From Pseudobutyrivibrio ruminis DSM 9787 (lineage in GTDB: Bacteria; Bacillota; Clostridia; Lachnospirales; Lachnospiraceae), in the NCBI RefSeq assembly GCF_900218035.1, contig NZ_OBMR01000011.1, positions 62,001 through 126,000 of the forward strand: a stretch of DNA of 64,000 nt, read 5' to 3'. Positions 55,679 through 64,000 of this stretch are shown here, piece by piece (position 1 is the first letter of the stretch; the number at the start of each line of letters is the position of its first letter). Below the pieces are notes generated by a model. The model searched no databases. It was not told where the DNA came from and was given only the letters and a program-made list of their open reading frames with translations. The translations under genes and the position numbers were made by a program.

Positions 55679-56191
55679 TTGAAGGATTTTGTAAAACTCA
55701 AAGAACAATGCATAGATGAAGTTACTCATCTTGGAATCAAATTAGGAAACATTTCATCTTGGAAAATTAATACTAGAGCAAAAACTCGTTGGGGACTCTG
55801 TAAATTAAACCCAGATGGTAGCTACTCAATTGAAATAGCTGCCAGACTTTTAGAAGATGATAGAATTTCTGAAACAGCCTGCAAGGAAACTATAATTCAT
55901 GAATTACTGCATACATGCAAAGGATGTATGCGACATACTGGAAAGTGGAAATATTACGCAGAGGTTGTTAACCAAGTGTACGGTTACAACATAAAGCGTG
56001 TTACTCAAGGTATAGAAAAAGGCGTTGAAAACTACGAAAGTAAAGAAATGAATGTAAAATATGTCTTCACTTGCGGCAACTGTGGAGCCACAATCTACCG
56101 CAAGCGAGACTCTAAATTCACTAAATATTATAGATACTATGGATGCGCCAGATGCGGTGCATCAGCCTGGTCTAGAAAAACTGTAGGATAA
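55679..56191 (+). CDS. SprT-like zinc metallopeptidase-type protein
   Basis: A 170-residue SprT-like protein: the motif HELLHTCKGCMRHTGKW (about 80-96) gives HExxH plus a downstream His, and a C-terminal zinc ribbon has CGNC (about 126-129) and CARC (about 156-159). SprT/Spartan relatives cut DNA-protein crosslinks, but bacterial roles are unclear. The start is a TTG at 55679 with AAAGGAT eight bases upstream. Divergent from the nuclease gene. Confidence 0.82.
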   Translation: MKDFVKLKEQCIDEVTHLGIKLGNISSWKINTRAKTRWGLCKLNPDGSYSIEIAARLLEDDRISETACKETIIHELLHTCKGCMRHTGKWKYYAEVVNQVYGYNIKRVTQGIEKGVENYESKEMNVKYVFTCGNCGATIYRKRDSKFTKYYRYYGCARCGASAWSRKTVG

Positions 56192-56253
56192 TTTATCTAT
56201 AATCTGCGCTCTTCTGTTGTTGAAGTTGAAATGTCTGGAGCCATAGCACTTAC

Positions 56254-56475
56254 CTACTTTATCTGTCTGTCCTGGCGATATACTGACATGTAATCAGCAT
56301 TAATCTCTGAAATCTCTCGCCTACCATCTATATAGTCCTGATATATATCCCAAGGACTTCCACCACCTAACCAACAAGATGAGCAGTTTTCACAACCGCC
56401 TCCACAATCAAGGGAAGACCTAATAATCTCTTCTCTTTCTTCTTTTGTTGTATCTTTTATTAATATTGACTTCAT
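56254..56475 (-). CDS. Cys-rich small protein
   Basis: About 73 residues with a central cluster CGGGCENCSSCWLGGGSP (four Cys within about 11 residues) and a conserved-looking tail (YQDYIDGRREISEINADY). The spacing could bind a metal or iron-sulfur cluster. Similar short proteins occur in Lachnospiraceae, but no function is known to me. The frame starts at 56481; GAGG spacing fits the second ATG at 56475 better. Confidence 0.65.
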   Translation of the reverse strand: MKSILIKDTTKEEREEIIRSSLDCGGGCENCSSCWLGGGSPWDIYQDYIDGRREISEINADYMSVYRQDRQIK

Positions 56476-56545
56476 AGGCATTTACCTCTTTTTCTTTAGC
56501 ATACTATCTCAATAGGTAAATAGCAACTATATGATGGTGACCCAT

Positions 56546-58654
56546 TTAACTATCTTTTTCCAAATACAAACAAACAGCATACATATCATCAGGAATCCTA
56601 TATTCTAATGCACCATTTTTTAGAGAAATATGCTCCTCCTGATATGAGTAATAATTTACTAAATGATAATCACAATTAAGATTTATCTGTACTTGTACCC
56701 CTTTGGCTTGATTGAAACCATGGATTACAATATAAGCTTTACTTTCATCTATACTTTCTCTAAATATTGCCTGCCAGCCTTTTGGATGTCGATAGCTGCT
56801 TATCTTATTTCCATAAAAATATGTTTTACCATCTTTAATGATAGATGCGATTTTCTTGTAGAAAGAAATACCATCATCTATAACTTTCCACTGTGGTTCA
56901 TCCAATGAACACACGTCACCTGATAGGCACATTCTTCCTAAAAACGTATTTGCGATAGAATAAGCTATTCGCTTCAATGAATCTTCTTGTCTTATAACTG
57001 CCCAAATTTGACTTTGTCTTGGCAAAATAACTCTATGTAGATTTGCAGCAATAATCGGAATTTCCGGGCACTCATGAGCATCTGAAAATGAAGCCATGCT
57101 ACAAAGCGACATCATCAATGGTTCAAGTTTATGTCCGCCAGAAGCACAGTTTTCTAATATTATTCCAGGTATTTCTTCTTTTACTTTTTGGATGAACTTA
57201 ATAGAGTACTCTTGATTTTGGCGAAGACCTTCTCCCAAGGATTCTGCCCCATCACAGCCGATGCCAACAGTATCGTTGCAATCTATTTTCATGTATTCAA
57301 ACCCATACTGTTTTAATGTACCAATTACTTTTTCTCTTAGGTATTCCTGCACATGTTCCTGACGCAAATCCCAAAATCTTCTCATGGTGGTTGTTAATGG
57401 ATATCCGTCCCGCTTTAGCAAATGTTCTGTATCATTATAGGCTTTTGATTTCTCTCCAACGTTGTCTATTTCGAACCATATACCCGGCTTCATTCCAGCA
57501 TCTTTAATAACCTGAACAGTCTTATCTAAGCCATCCTTAAAGAGTTCCTTTGATACCTCATAATCGCCCATAGACACATCCCATGGAATCCCCTCTTGCT
57601 TGTACCAACCGCAATCAATTACAAAATATTCGAAGCCCTTGTCTTTAATTGTATTAACTATCTCGCATATGTTTTCATGACTTGGATTTCCCCATGTAGT
57701 GCAATATTCATTAAACATCACAGGCAAGCTTTGCTCCGACTTCGGTCCTTCATTCACCACACTATTTAATGACGAAGTAAGACGACGATATACTTCTTCC
57801 TCCTCATCCCGACATACAGAAATAATTGCCTCTGGAGAAACAAACTCCTCCTGTGATTTTATGTTCTTTGTCCAATGACCATACTCACGATCAGCTAAAC
57901 CACCTGAGATTTGAACATAATCTCCTCGTCTATATACCTCCATTTGCCAAGAAGCATTATGCATAAGTTGAACACCCCAAAAGATTTGGTTCTTAGAATC
58001 TTCCAACACCATAATAGGGAAGAACTTATTAACTGGAAGTGATCCTATAGAACCAAATCTTTCGCATCTAACAGCGTGGCCTCCCCATGATGGCTCAAGT
58101 TGAAGATCTTCGAGAGAAAGTGTCTCCTTTCTTCCTTCCATGCTCCAAACACTGCGAATCCTATGAAGCTTTAAAGTATCTGCGCCATCCCCATCCATCA
58201 ATGGAGAAATCTTTCCCAATGAAAAACTAGAAATAGATTCCAAGGATACTTCTTTGTCACTATTATTCTTAAAGCTAGAATATGTTCTAATAACCTTTTC
58301 ACCTTCTGTATATTTAAGATGATGACATAATAAGTACCCTCTAGAATCTTCTAGAATTGTATCGATTTCAGTGGTATCTTCAACGATTTTTACAGTCTGA
58401 TCCTTGTATTTAAAACCAACCACTGAAGGACTTTGACGCATCGTAACACCAGGAGCATACCCGCCATTATAAGTATCTCCCATTATCTTAACTTGAACGG
58501 CTGAATCAATATATGGCTTTTCTTTCATGTCATCCATATTTTTATATTCAATAGCAGCAGGAAGTAAAACGAATTCAACATTCTTGGTATCTTCATCAAT
58601 AAGATATGTTGCCTTCATGTCCCCCAAAACATAAGTGTTTAAAATACTTTGCAT
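56546..58654 (-). CDS. GH36 family alpha-galactosidase
   Basis: Hydrolyses alpha-1,6-galactosides such as raffinose or melibiose. The 702 residues have an N-terminal beta-supersandwich (about 1-300), a TIM barrel (about 310-620) and a C-terminal beta domain. Catalytic motifs: YMKIDCND (nucleophile Asp about 455) and SFSDAHE (acid/base Asp about 523); WFEIDNVGE and ENCASGGHK are also typical. No signal peptide, so intracellular. GGGGGAAT precedes the ATG. No transporter gene is adjacent, so substrate uptake must be encoded elsewhere. Confidence 0.92.
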   Translation of the reverse strand: MQSILNTYVLGDMKATYLIDEDTKNVEFVLLPAAIEYKNMDDMKEKPYIDSAVQVKIMGDTYNGGYAPGVTMRQSPSVVGFKYKDQTVKIVEDTTEIDTILEDSRGYLLCHHLKYTEGEKVIRTYSSFKNNSDKEVSLESISSFSLGKISPLMDGDGADTLKLHRIRSVWSMEGRKETLSLEDLQLEPSWGGHAVRCERFGSIGSLPVNKFFPIMVLEDSKNQIFWGVQLMHNASWQMEVYRRGDYVQISGGLADREYGHWTKNIKSQEEFVSPEAIISVCRDEEEEVYRRLTSSLNSVVNEGPKSEQSLPVMFNEYCTTWGNPSHENICEIVNTIKDKGFEYFVIDCGWYKQEGIPWDVSMGDYEVSKELFKDGLDKTVQVIKDAGMKPGIWFEIDNVGEKSKAYNDTEHLLKRDGYPLTTTMRRFWDLRQEHVQEYLREKVIGTLKQYGFEYMKIDCNDTVGIGCDGAESLGEGLRQNQEYSIKFIQKVKEEIPGIILENCASGGHKLEPLMMSLCSMASFSDAHECPEIPIIAANLHRVILPRQSQIWAVIRQEDSLKRIAYSIANTFLGRMCLSGDVCSLDEPQWKVIDDGISFYKKIASIIKDGKTYFYGNKISSYRHPKGWQAIFRESIDESKAYIVIHGFNQAKGVQVQINLNCDYHLVNYYSYQEEHISLKNGALEYRIPDDMYAVCLYLEKDS

Positions 58655-58680
58655 AGTTATTCCCCCAATTTAAACAAGCA

Positions 58681-58719
58681 TATAAAAAGCACCGCTTTCA
58701 TTATATCTGAAAACGATGC
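58681..58719 (-). terminator. Terminator after argD
   Basis: On the minus strand a 12-bp stem including two G-U pairs (58708-58719 with 58689-58700), 7-base loop and TTTTTATA, eight bases after the argD stop. It separates the arg operon from the alpha-galactosidase gene. Confidence 0.85.
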
Positions 58720-58726
58720 CTTCTGT

Positions 58727-59926
58727 TTACACAAATTGCTCAAATACTTTTTCAATCTTCTCTTTGAACAAATCGATGTCCTGTTCATTTATCACAAGTG
58801 GTGGAAGTAAACGCAGCACATCTGAGCCTGCTGAAAGTACAACCAAATGCTGCTCTAACAATGCTTTACTTACAACCTCTTTTACCGGAATTGTAAGCAC
58901 AAGTCCCTGCATCAAGCCCATACCTCTTCGTTCTGTAATAAAATCATATTTATTAACAAGATTATCAAGAGTCTGCTCCAAATACGGTGTAATCTCCTTT
59001 ACGTGGTCGATAAGTTTATAATCCTCAAACATATCAAAGACTTGAGAAACTGCTGCGGTGCAAAGTGGATTGCCACCATAGGTTGTGCCATGATCTCCCG
59101 GCTCCAGAGAGCTCTGGGCCACCTTGTCTGTAACGGCAAATGCTCCAATTGGAACACCGTTACCAAGAGCCTTTGCTGTAGTGAGAATATCAGGCTTAAT
59201 ACCATACTGTTGGAACGCATACATGCTTCCTGTTCGTCCCATACCGCACTGGACTTCATCGAGAATCAGAAGAATATCTTCCTCGTCGCAAAGCTCACGC
59301 ACCTTTTTCAAGAAAGTCTCATCCGCTGGATATAGACCGCCCTCTCCCTGAACGGTTTCCATAATAATGGCGCATGTATTGTCACTTAGATTTGCAAGAA
59401 CACTACCGAAGTCATTAAATGTTGCAAATTTAACTCCAGCCATCAAAGGGTAAAAAGGCTCTCTATAGTGGTCAGTTCCTGTTACTGAAAGAGAACCAAC
59501 GGTGCGACCATGGAAAGAATTTTCCATGGCGATAATTTCATAATCCCCTGGGCCTTTCTTCGTATATGCGTATTTCTTTGCAGTCTTAAGTGCACCTTCT
59601 ATAGCTTCAGCTCCTGAATTTGTAAAGAAAACCTTATCCATTCCAGATGCTTTTGTAAGCTTTTGTGCAGCCTCTATCATAGGTACATGATAATAAAGGT
59701 TTGATGTATGAGTAATGCGTTTCAGTTGAGTTGTAAGTGCAGCCTCATAATCCTCATTACCATATCCAAAAGCCATAACCCCTATTCCAGATGCGAAATC
59801 CAAATATTTCTCATCTAACTCATCATATAAATACACACCTTTTCCATAGTCAAATATAACTGGAAATCTATTATATACGTGTAATAAACAGTTATCCGCT
59901 GCCTCTATATATTCCTTTTTATTCAT
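58727..59926 (-). CDS. argD: Acetylornithine aminotransferase
   Basis: PLP-dependent class III aminotransferase of arginine synthesis. About 399 residues; the catalytic lysine is in [15 protein letters not shown] (about 250-264), with the PLP Asp in [14 protein letters not shown]. The frame is open to 59992, but GAGG seven bases before the ATG at 59926 marks the start, which overlaps the argB end by eight bases. Last gene of argC-GNAT-argJ-argB-argD. Confidence 0.96.
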   Translation of the reverse strand: MNKKEYIEAADNCLLHVYNRFPVIFDYGKGVYLYDELDEKYLDFASGIGVMAFGYGNEDYEAALTTQLKRITHTSNLYYHVPMIEAAQKLTKASGMDKVFFTNSGAEAIEGALKTAKKYAYTKKGPGDYEIIAMENSFHGRTVGSLSVTGTDHYREPFYPLMAGVKFATFNDFGSVLANLSDNTCAIIMETVQGEGGLYPADETFLKKVRELCDEEDILLILDEVQCGMGRTGSMYAFQQYGIKPDILTTAKALGNGVPIGAFAVTDKVAQSSLEPGDHGTTYGGNPLCTAAVSQVFDMFEDYKLIDHVKEITPYLEQTLDNLVNKYDFITERRGMGLMQGLVLTIPVKEVVSKALLEQHLVVLSAGSDVLRLLPPLVINEQDIDLFKEKIEKVFEQFV

Positions 59927-60815
59927 TGTAGTACCTCGTGTCCTTGTCTCCGATAATTGCTGTTCCAATTCCCTTGTTAGTAAAGATTTCAAGAAGAAGG
60001 CAATGTGCTATTCTTCCATCCAATATATGCACACGGCTAACTCCCTGTTCGATGGCTTCGATGCAATTGTTAAGCTTTGGAAGCATTCCGCCACCAATGT
60101 ATCCGTCCCCAATTAAATCCTTTGCTTCCTCAATTGTAAGCTCAGAAATAAGTGAGTCTGGATCATCTTTATCCTTATAAACTCCCTCGATATCTGTAAG
60201 GAATGCAAGCTTCTCTGCATTTACCGCTTTTGCGATAGCACATGCAGCATCATCTGCATTAATATTATATGTAACAAAGTTCTCATCCATTCCAATAGGG
60301 CAAACGATTGGAAGAAAATCATTTTCAAGCAAATCCATAATAATCTTTGGATTTACTTCTGTAATCTCTCCTACAAAACCAATATCTTGGCCATCGGAAA
60401 GCTTCTTTTGAACCTTTAATAGTCCACCATCTTTTCCAGATACGCCAACTGCATTAACACCAAGAGACTGGACATTCTGAACAAGAGATTTATTAACCTT
60501 GTTTAAAACCATCTCTGCAATTTCCATTGTGGCTTCATCTGTTTTACGAAGACCATTAATGAATTCCGGCTCCATTCCTGTCTTCTCAACCCAACGGCTG
60601 ATTTCCTTGCCACCACCATGTACGATGATTGGCTTGAAACCAACAAGCTTAAGCAAAGTAACATCCTGGATAACCTGCTTTTTAAGCTCCTCATCAATCA
60701 TGGCGCTTCCACCATATTTAACAACAATAATCTTACGGTTAAAGCGCTGAATATATGGCAACGCCTCTATTAAAACCTCGGCTTTGTCCATAACCGCTAA
60801 CATGCTCTTGTCCAT
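59919..60815 (-). CDS. argB: Acetylglutamate kinase
   Basis: Second-step enzyme of arginine synthesis, phosphorylating N-acetylglutamate. The 298 residues show [12 protein letters not shown] (about 28-39), [11 protein letters not shown] (about 62-72) and the N-acetylglutamate loop YNINADDAA. The N-terminal helix before the kinase core resembles arginine-sensitive enzymes, in which that helix mediates feedback inhibition; this is inference. GGGAGG precedes the ATG. Confidence 0.97.
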   Translation of the reverse strand: MDKSMLAVMDKAEVLIEALPYIQRFNRKIIVVKYGGSAMIDEELKKQVIQDVTLLKLVGFKPIIVHGGGKEISRWVEKTGMEPEFINGLRKTDEATMEIAEMVLNKVNKSLVQNVQSLGVNAVGVSGKDGGLLKVQKKLSDGQDIGFVGEITEVNPKIIMDLLENDFLPIVCPIGMDENFVTYNINADDAACAIAKAVNAEKLAFLTDIEGVYKDKDDPDSLISELTIEEAKDLIGDGYIGGGMLPKLNNCIEAIEQGVSRVHILDGRIAHCLLLEIFTNKGIGTAIIGDKDTRYYNE

Positions 60816-60836
60816 TGTGTTTTCCTCCCAGTTTTA

Positions 60837-62060
60837 TTATGAGCGATAATCTGCATTAATCTTTACGTAATCATAGGTCAAATCACAGCCCCATGCTGTG
60901 GCCTCTGCATCACCTTCATGCATATCTACAAATACTGTAACAGCATCAGCTTTCATTATTTTAAGGGCCTCTTCCTCATCGAATACAATAGGTGTTCCCT
61001 TATCAAAAACCTTTAACTCTCCATTTGCACTTTTGAAGAAAAGCTCCACGTCATTCTGGTCAAAATCTGCTCCAGAATATCCCATTGCACAAAGGAAACG
61101 ACCAAAGTTTGCATCGCATCCAAAGATTGCAGCTTTTGAAAGATTTGAACCAACTATCGCACGTGCCAATGTCTTTGCATCTTCTTTCGACTTGGCATTT
61201 ACGATAGTAGCCTCGAAAAGCTTGCTTGCTCCCTCTCCATCGGCAGCCATTGTTTTAGCAAGACTAGTACATACATAAGAAAGGGCTTCTTTAAAAGCTT
61301 CGTAGCTTTCATCTTTAGATGTAATTTTCTTGTTGCCAGCTAAACCATTTGCCATGCAGATAAGTGTGTCATTTGTTGATGTATCTCCATCAACTGTAAT
61401 CATGTTAAAGCTATCTGCAACCACATCGCTGACTGCTTCCTGCAGAAGCTCCTTTTCAATATCAAGATCTGTGCCAAGGAAAGCAAGCATTGTACACATA
61501 TTAGGATGAATCATTCCTGAGCCTTTGCTCATTCCTCCAAGCTTTACTTCCACACCATCTATCTCAAATGAAACCGCAATCTCCTTATTTACAGTATCAG
61601 TAGTCATGATTGCTTTTGATGCTTCTGTTCCTGCATTTACACTTCCATCAAGCTTTGGTGCCATAGCTTTTACACCAGCCACAAGCTTATCAACAGGAAG
61701 CTGCATTCCAATTACACCAGTAGATGCCACTGCTACAGTATCGTAAGGTACACCAAGAACCTCCTGAACACCTCTTGCTGTAGCTTCACATGCATTAAAG
61801 CCTTCCTGACCTGTACAGGCATTTGCAATACCTGAATTTATAACAACTGCCTGAACTGGCTTGTCAGATTTTACAATTTTCATATCCCACTGAACACATG
61901 CTGCCTTTACCACATTAGTTGTGAATGTTCCAGCAGATACACATGGCACCTTCGAATAAACCATTGCCATGTCAGTACGCCCCTGATATTTAATCCCTGC
62001 TGCTGTGCTTGCAGCCTCAAAACCTTGTGCCGCTGTAATTCCACCATCTATAACCTTCAT
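60837..62060 (-). CDS. argJ: Bifunctional ornithine acetyltransferase / N-acetylglutamate synthase
   Basis: ArgJ recycles the acetyl group from acetylornithine to glutamate, and bifunctional forms also use acetyl-CoA. The 407-residue proenzyme self-cleaves; the nucleophilic Thr lies in ASKAIMTTDTVNKE (about 174-187). Its N-terminus GGITAAQGFEAAS and GKGG-like SKGSGMIHPNM motif are typical. Located between the GNAT gene and argB. Confidence 0.97.
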   Translation of the reverse strand: MKVIDGGITAAQGFEAASTAAGIKYQGRTDMAMVYSKVPCVSAGTFTTNVVKAACVQWDMKIVKSDKPVQAVVINSGIANACTGQEGFNACEATARGVQEVLGVPYDTVAVASTGVIGMQLPVDKLVAGVKAMAPKLDGSVNAGTEASKAIMTTDTVNKEIAVSFEIDGVEVKLGGMSKGSGMIHPNMCTMLAFLGTDLDIEKELLQEAVSDVVADSFNMITVDGDTSTNDTLICMANGLAGNKKITSKDESYEAFKEALSYVCTSLAKTMAADGEGASKLFEATIVNAKSKEDAKTLARAIVGSNLSKAAIFGCDANFGRFLCAMGYSGADFDQNDVELFFKSANGELKVFDKGTPIVFDEEEALKIMKADAVTVFVDMHEGDAEATAWGCDLTYDYVKINADYRS

Positions 62061-62072
62061 TATATGTACTCC

Positions 62073-62573
62073 TTAACTATTAAATTTGATTATATTCTCG
62101 TCATTTAAAACGAAATCGTATGTGTTGTAATCTTCGCGCTCTCTCCATCCCTCTGCATGCCAGAAATGATTTCCAATTTCATTTCCAGAAAAGGCAACCA
62201 ACTGAACCTTATTGATTCCTTCGTTTTTCAGACGAACCATCGCAGATGTAACCATAGCTTTACCTATACCGTGTTTACGATAATCCTCGTGAACACAAAC
62301 ATGATAAAAGCTTCCATGGCGACCATCATGTCCAGCAAGAATAGAACCAACTATTTTTCCATCAACAACCGCAACTACAGATGTGTTTGGATTCCTTTTT
62401 ATGAACTTTAAGATTCCCTCTTTTGAATCATCAAGGCTTCGCATTGCAAATCCATGAATTGTTGTCCAAAGTTCATAAACCTCTTCATAATCAGACTCTT
62501 CCATGGTGCGAATTTGATACTCTGTATATACACCTAAATCCATTGAAATCTTAAAATTTTCCTGTACAACCAT
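62073..62573 (-). CDS. GNAT acetyltransferase in the arginine operon
   Basis: A 166-residue GNAT protein with the acetyl-CoA loop motif HEDYRKHGIGKAM (about 107-119) and beta/alpha segments typical of the fold; GNEIGNHFWHAEGWRERED lies near the C-terminus. It is embedded between argC and argJ with 12- and 18-base gaps. Position suggests an N-acetylglutamate synthase, priming the acetyl cycle; equally, it may be a general N-acetyltransferase. The ATG at 62573 has only a weak GGGG site; an internal ATG at residue 11 is possible. Confidence 0.82.
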   Translation of the reverse strand: MVVQENFKISMDLGVYTEYQIRTMEESDYEEVYELWTTIHGFAMRSLDDSKEGILKFIKRNPNTSVVAVVDGKIVGSILAGHDGRHGSFYHVCVHEDYRKHGIGKAMVTSAMVRLKNEGINKVQLVAFSGNEIGNHFWHAEGWREREDYNTYDFVLNDENIIKFNS

Positions 62574-62591
62574 ACTTACTACCCCTATTAC

Positions 62592-63644
62592 CTATGGGAA
62601 CATTGGTGCAAAATCAAGTCCCATCTTTTCATCTAAACCAAAAATAATATTCATGTTCTGAACAGCCTGCCCTGCAGCACCCTTAACAAGATTATCAAGA
62701 GCACCCATCATAACGATTCGGCCTGTTCTTTCATCAATCTTGCAGCTAACATCTACAAAATTACTTCCTTCAACCCACTTTGTTTCAGGACACTCACCAT
62801 ACTCAAGAACTCTCACAAAGAATTCATCATCATACATGTCGTGATAGGCCTTCATTACCTGCTCTTTTGTAGGAAGCTTTCCATCCTTTTTAACAAGTGT
62901 TGCATATTCTGTAACAAGAATGCCTCTATTCATAGGAACAAGGTGTGGTGTGAAATTAATCATAATCTCCTGCCCACATGCATATCCAAGCTGCTCTTCT
63001 ATTTCAGGTGTATGTCGATGTGATGTAACTCCGTATGCCTTCATACTTTCATTTACCTCACAAAATAGATTAGGAAGCTTTGCTCCACGTCCTGCACCAC
63101 TGGTTCCTGACTTTGCATCAATAATAATTGATGTAGGATCAATAAGACCTGCCTTTACAAGTGGATAAGCTGTAAGTATCGAGCATGTTGTGTAGCATCC
63201 AGGATTTGCAATAAGTCTTGCACCTACTTCCTTATCTCTATTGATTTCACATAAACCATAAACCGCTTCATCAATAAACTGAGGACTCTTGTGCTCAATG
63301 CCATACCACTTTTCATATGTAGCAACATCCTTAATACGATAATCAGCAGATAAATCGATTACTTTACAATTGCTAAGAATCTCTTCTGTAAGAACCCCTG
63401 CTAAATATCCCTGAGGGGTTGCTGTAAAAATAACATCTACTTGCTTTGAAAGCTCAAGTATATTGTCATCTAAGCATTTATCATCTACCAAGGTGAACAT
63501 GTTCTTATATATAGAAGCAAATCTCTCATCCACATATGAACGTGAGCCATACCATACTATTTCAGCCTCTGGATGACTATATAGAATTCTTACTATTTCT
63601 GCTCCAGCGTATCCTGTAGCACCGATAATACCTACCTTAATCAT
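62592..63644 (-). CDS. argC: N-acetyl-gamma-glutamyl-phosphate reductase
   Basis: NADPH-dependent third step of arginine synthesis. The 350 residues have an N-terminal nucleotide fold GIIGATGYAGAEIVRIL (about 5-21), the catalytic cysteine in ANPGCYTTCSIL (about 150-161) and the conserved SGTSGAGRGAK loop. First gene of the operon. The start codon is preceded by GAAGGAAA. Confidence 0.97.
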   Translation of the reverse strand: MIKVGIIGATGYAGAEIVRILYSHPEAEIVWYGSRSYVDERFASIYKNMFTLVDDKCLDDNILELSKQVDVIFTATPQGYLAGVLTEEILSNCKVIDLSADYRIKDVATYEKWYGIEHKSPQFIDEAVYGLCEINRDKEVGARLIANPGCYTTCSILTAYPLVKAGLIDPTSIIIDAKSGTSGAGRGAKLPNLFCEVNESMKAYGVTSHRHTPEIEEQLGYACGQEIMINFTPHLVPMNRGILVTEYATLVKKDGKLPTKEQVMKAYHDMYDDEFFVRVLEYGECPETKWVEGSNFVDVSCKIDERTGRIVMMGALDNLVKGAAGQAVQNMNIIFGLDEKMGLDFAPMFP

Positions 63645-63695
63645 AATTATGCATTTCCTTCTCTTTTATTTTTGTACAACTGCATTCATTGTATA

Positions 63696-63770
63696 ACTTT
63701 ACTTTCACGAAGTAAAGTGGTGTAGCGTAAAAATATGAATTAATATTGCATAAATATACATTGTATATTT
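63696..63770. promoter_or_regulatory. Inverted repeats between argC and argG
   Basis: Two perfect inverted repeats: ACTTTACTT-TCACG-AAGTAAAGT (63696-63718) and AAATATAC-ATT-GTATATTT (63752-63770). Between them lies TGAATTAATATTGCA (63736-63750), which resembles an arginine-repressor (ARG) box. They probably serve coordinated control of argC and argG. No gene lies in the 262-base gap. Confidence 0.45.
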
Positions 63771-63833
63771 CGGTAATTCAACGTTAAAATTAACTAAATT
63801 TATTTTTATGCTATTTTCATGTATAAATAACCC

Positions 63834-63862
63834 TTGAATTTATCACTTTATTGTAGTACAGT
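63834..63862 (+). promoter_or_regulatory. Predicted argG promoter
   Basis: TTGAAT (63834-63839), 17-base spacer, TACAGT (63857-63862), 44 bases before the argG ATG. Confidence 0.5.
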
Positions 63863-63906
63863 ATTTTCAGACTATAGAACAATAAATTCAAAAGGAGATA
63901 TACATT

Positions 63907-64000
63907 ATGGCACAGGAAAAAGTTGTACTTGCATATTCAGGTGGTCTTGATACCACAGCTATCATTCCATGGCTTAAGGAAAACTATGGATACGAAGTAA
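63907..64000 (+). CDS. argG: Argininosuccinate synthase (5' end only)
   Basis: Only the first 31 codons lie in the window. They read [20 protein letters not shown], with the PP-loop SGGLDT of argininosuccinate synthase, which joins citrulline and aspartate. AAAGGAG precedes the ATG. Divergent from argC, so the two arms of the pathway share one intergenic control region. Confidence 0.95.
   Translation, partial: MAQEKVVLAYSGGLDTTAIIPWLKENYGYEV

Noticed and set aside
55583-55729. Longer N-terminus for the DNA/RNA nuclease
   Set aside because: It would overlap the divergent SprT-like gene and lacks a ribosome site, whereas the ATG at 55582 has AAGGAG and is followed by a signal segment.
59927-59992. 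Longer N-terminus for ArgD
   Set aside because: The extra 22 codons lie in argB and do not resemble the aminotransferase start. The ATG at 59926 has a ribosome site.

Overview
The window looks like a chromosomal segment of an AT-rich, motile, probably non-sporulating member of the Lachnospiraceae. Butyrivibrio or Pseudobutyrivibrio fits best, but this is inferred from gene content and order and not from a marker gene. The Firmicute signature includes CodY, CIRCE/HrcA, a T-box leader, a class II GalT, DUF1292 and AGGAGG-type ribosome binding sites. No rRNA, tRNA, CRISPR array, insertion sequence or prophage gene was recognised.

Layout. 1-8.8 kb (minus): flagellar basal-body and export operon flgB-flgC-fliE-fliF-fliG-fliH-fliI-fliJ-ylxF/motE-fliK, with fliK cut by the window edge. 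9.1-14.9 kb (minus): codY, topA, dprA and comM/yifB, the ancestral Firmicute block upstream of flgB. 14.9-18.4 kb (minus): a catalytically degenerate GH13 protein, a DUF5662 protein and trpS. 18.5-24.9 kb: DUF1292 protein, a short UvrD-type helicase, gltX, a membrane diguanylate cyclase and galT. 25.2-27.7 kb (plus): a chemoreceptor with its own CheW. 27.7-34.4 kb (minus): heat-shock operon hrcA-grpE-dnaK-dnaJ under CIRCE, continued by a DUF1848 protein and a TauE-like permease. 34.6-38.0 kb (plus): lepA, hemW, rpsT. 38.1-40.8 kb: a PilZ protein divergent from a FIST-GGDEF protein. 40.9-47.9 kb (minus): holA, a PflX-like radical SAM protein, thrS with a T-box, a small unknown, a Nudix hydrolase, an anchored LprI-domain protein and a PD-(D/E)XK-like protein. 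47.9-48.45 kb: a gene-free stretch with eight 52-bp dyad repeats and a four-hairpin element. 48.5-54.5 kb (minus): a probable operon comEA - response regulator - histidine kinase - GerMN lipoprotein - comEC. 54.7-58.7 kb: small zinc-ribbon membrane protein, secreted nuclease, SprT-like protein, Cys-rich peptide and GH36 alpha-galactosidase. 58.7-64.0 kb: arginine operon argC-GNAT-argJ-argB-argD with argG starting divergently at the edge.

Themes. Several DNA-uptake and processing genes occur (dprA, comM, comEA, comEC, a DNA-entry-type nuclease), and comEA/comEC share a predicted transcript with a two-component system. Second-messenger and chemotaxis genes (two GGDEF proteins, PilZ, MCP, CheW) sit in the same window as the flagellar operon. 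The hrcA-lepA-rpsT-holA-comEC-comEA order matches the B. subtilis chromosome apart from insertions and the absence of the sporulation genes gpr and spoIIP.

The most unusual non-coding feature is the exact 52-bp-period array at 47900-48296, directly upstream of the PD-(D/E)XK-like gene. The neighbouring four-hairpin element has a second copy between dnaK and dnaJ, with arm sequences changed but still complementary.
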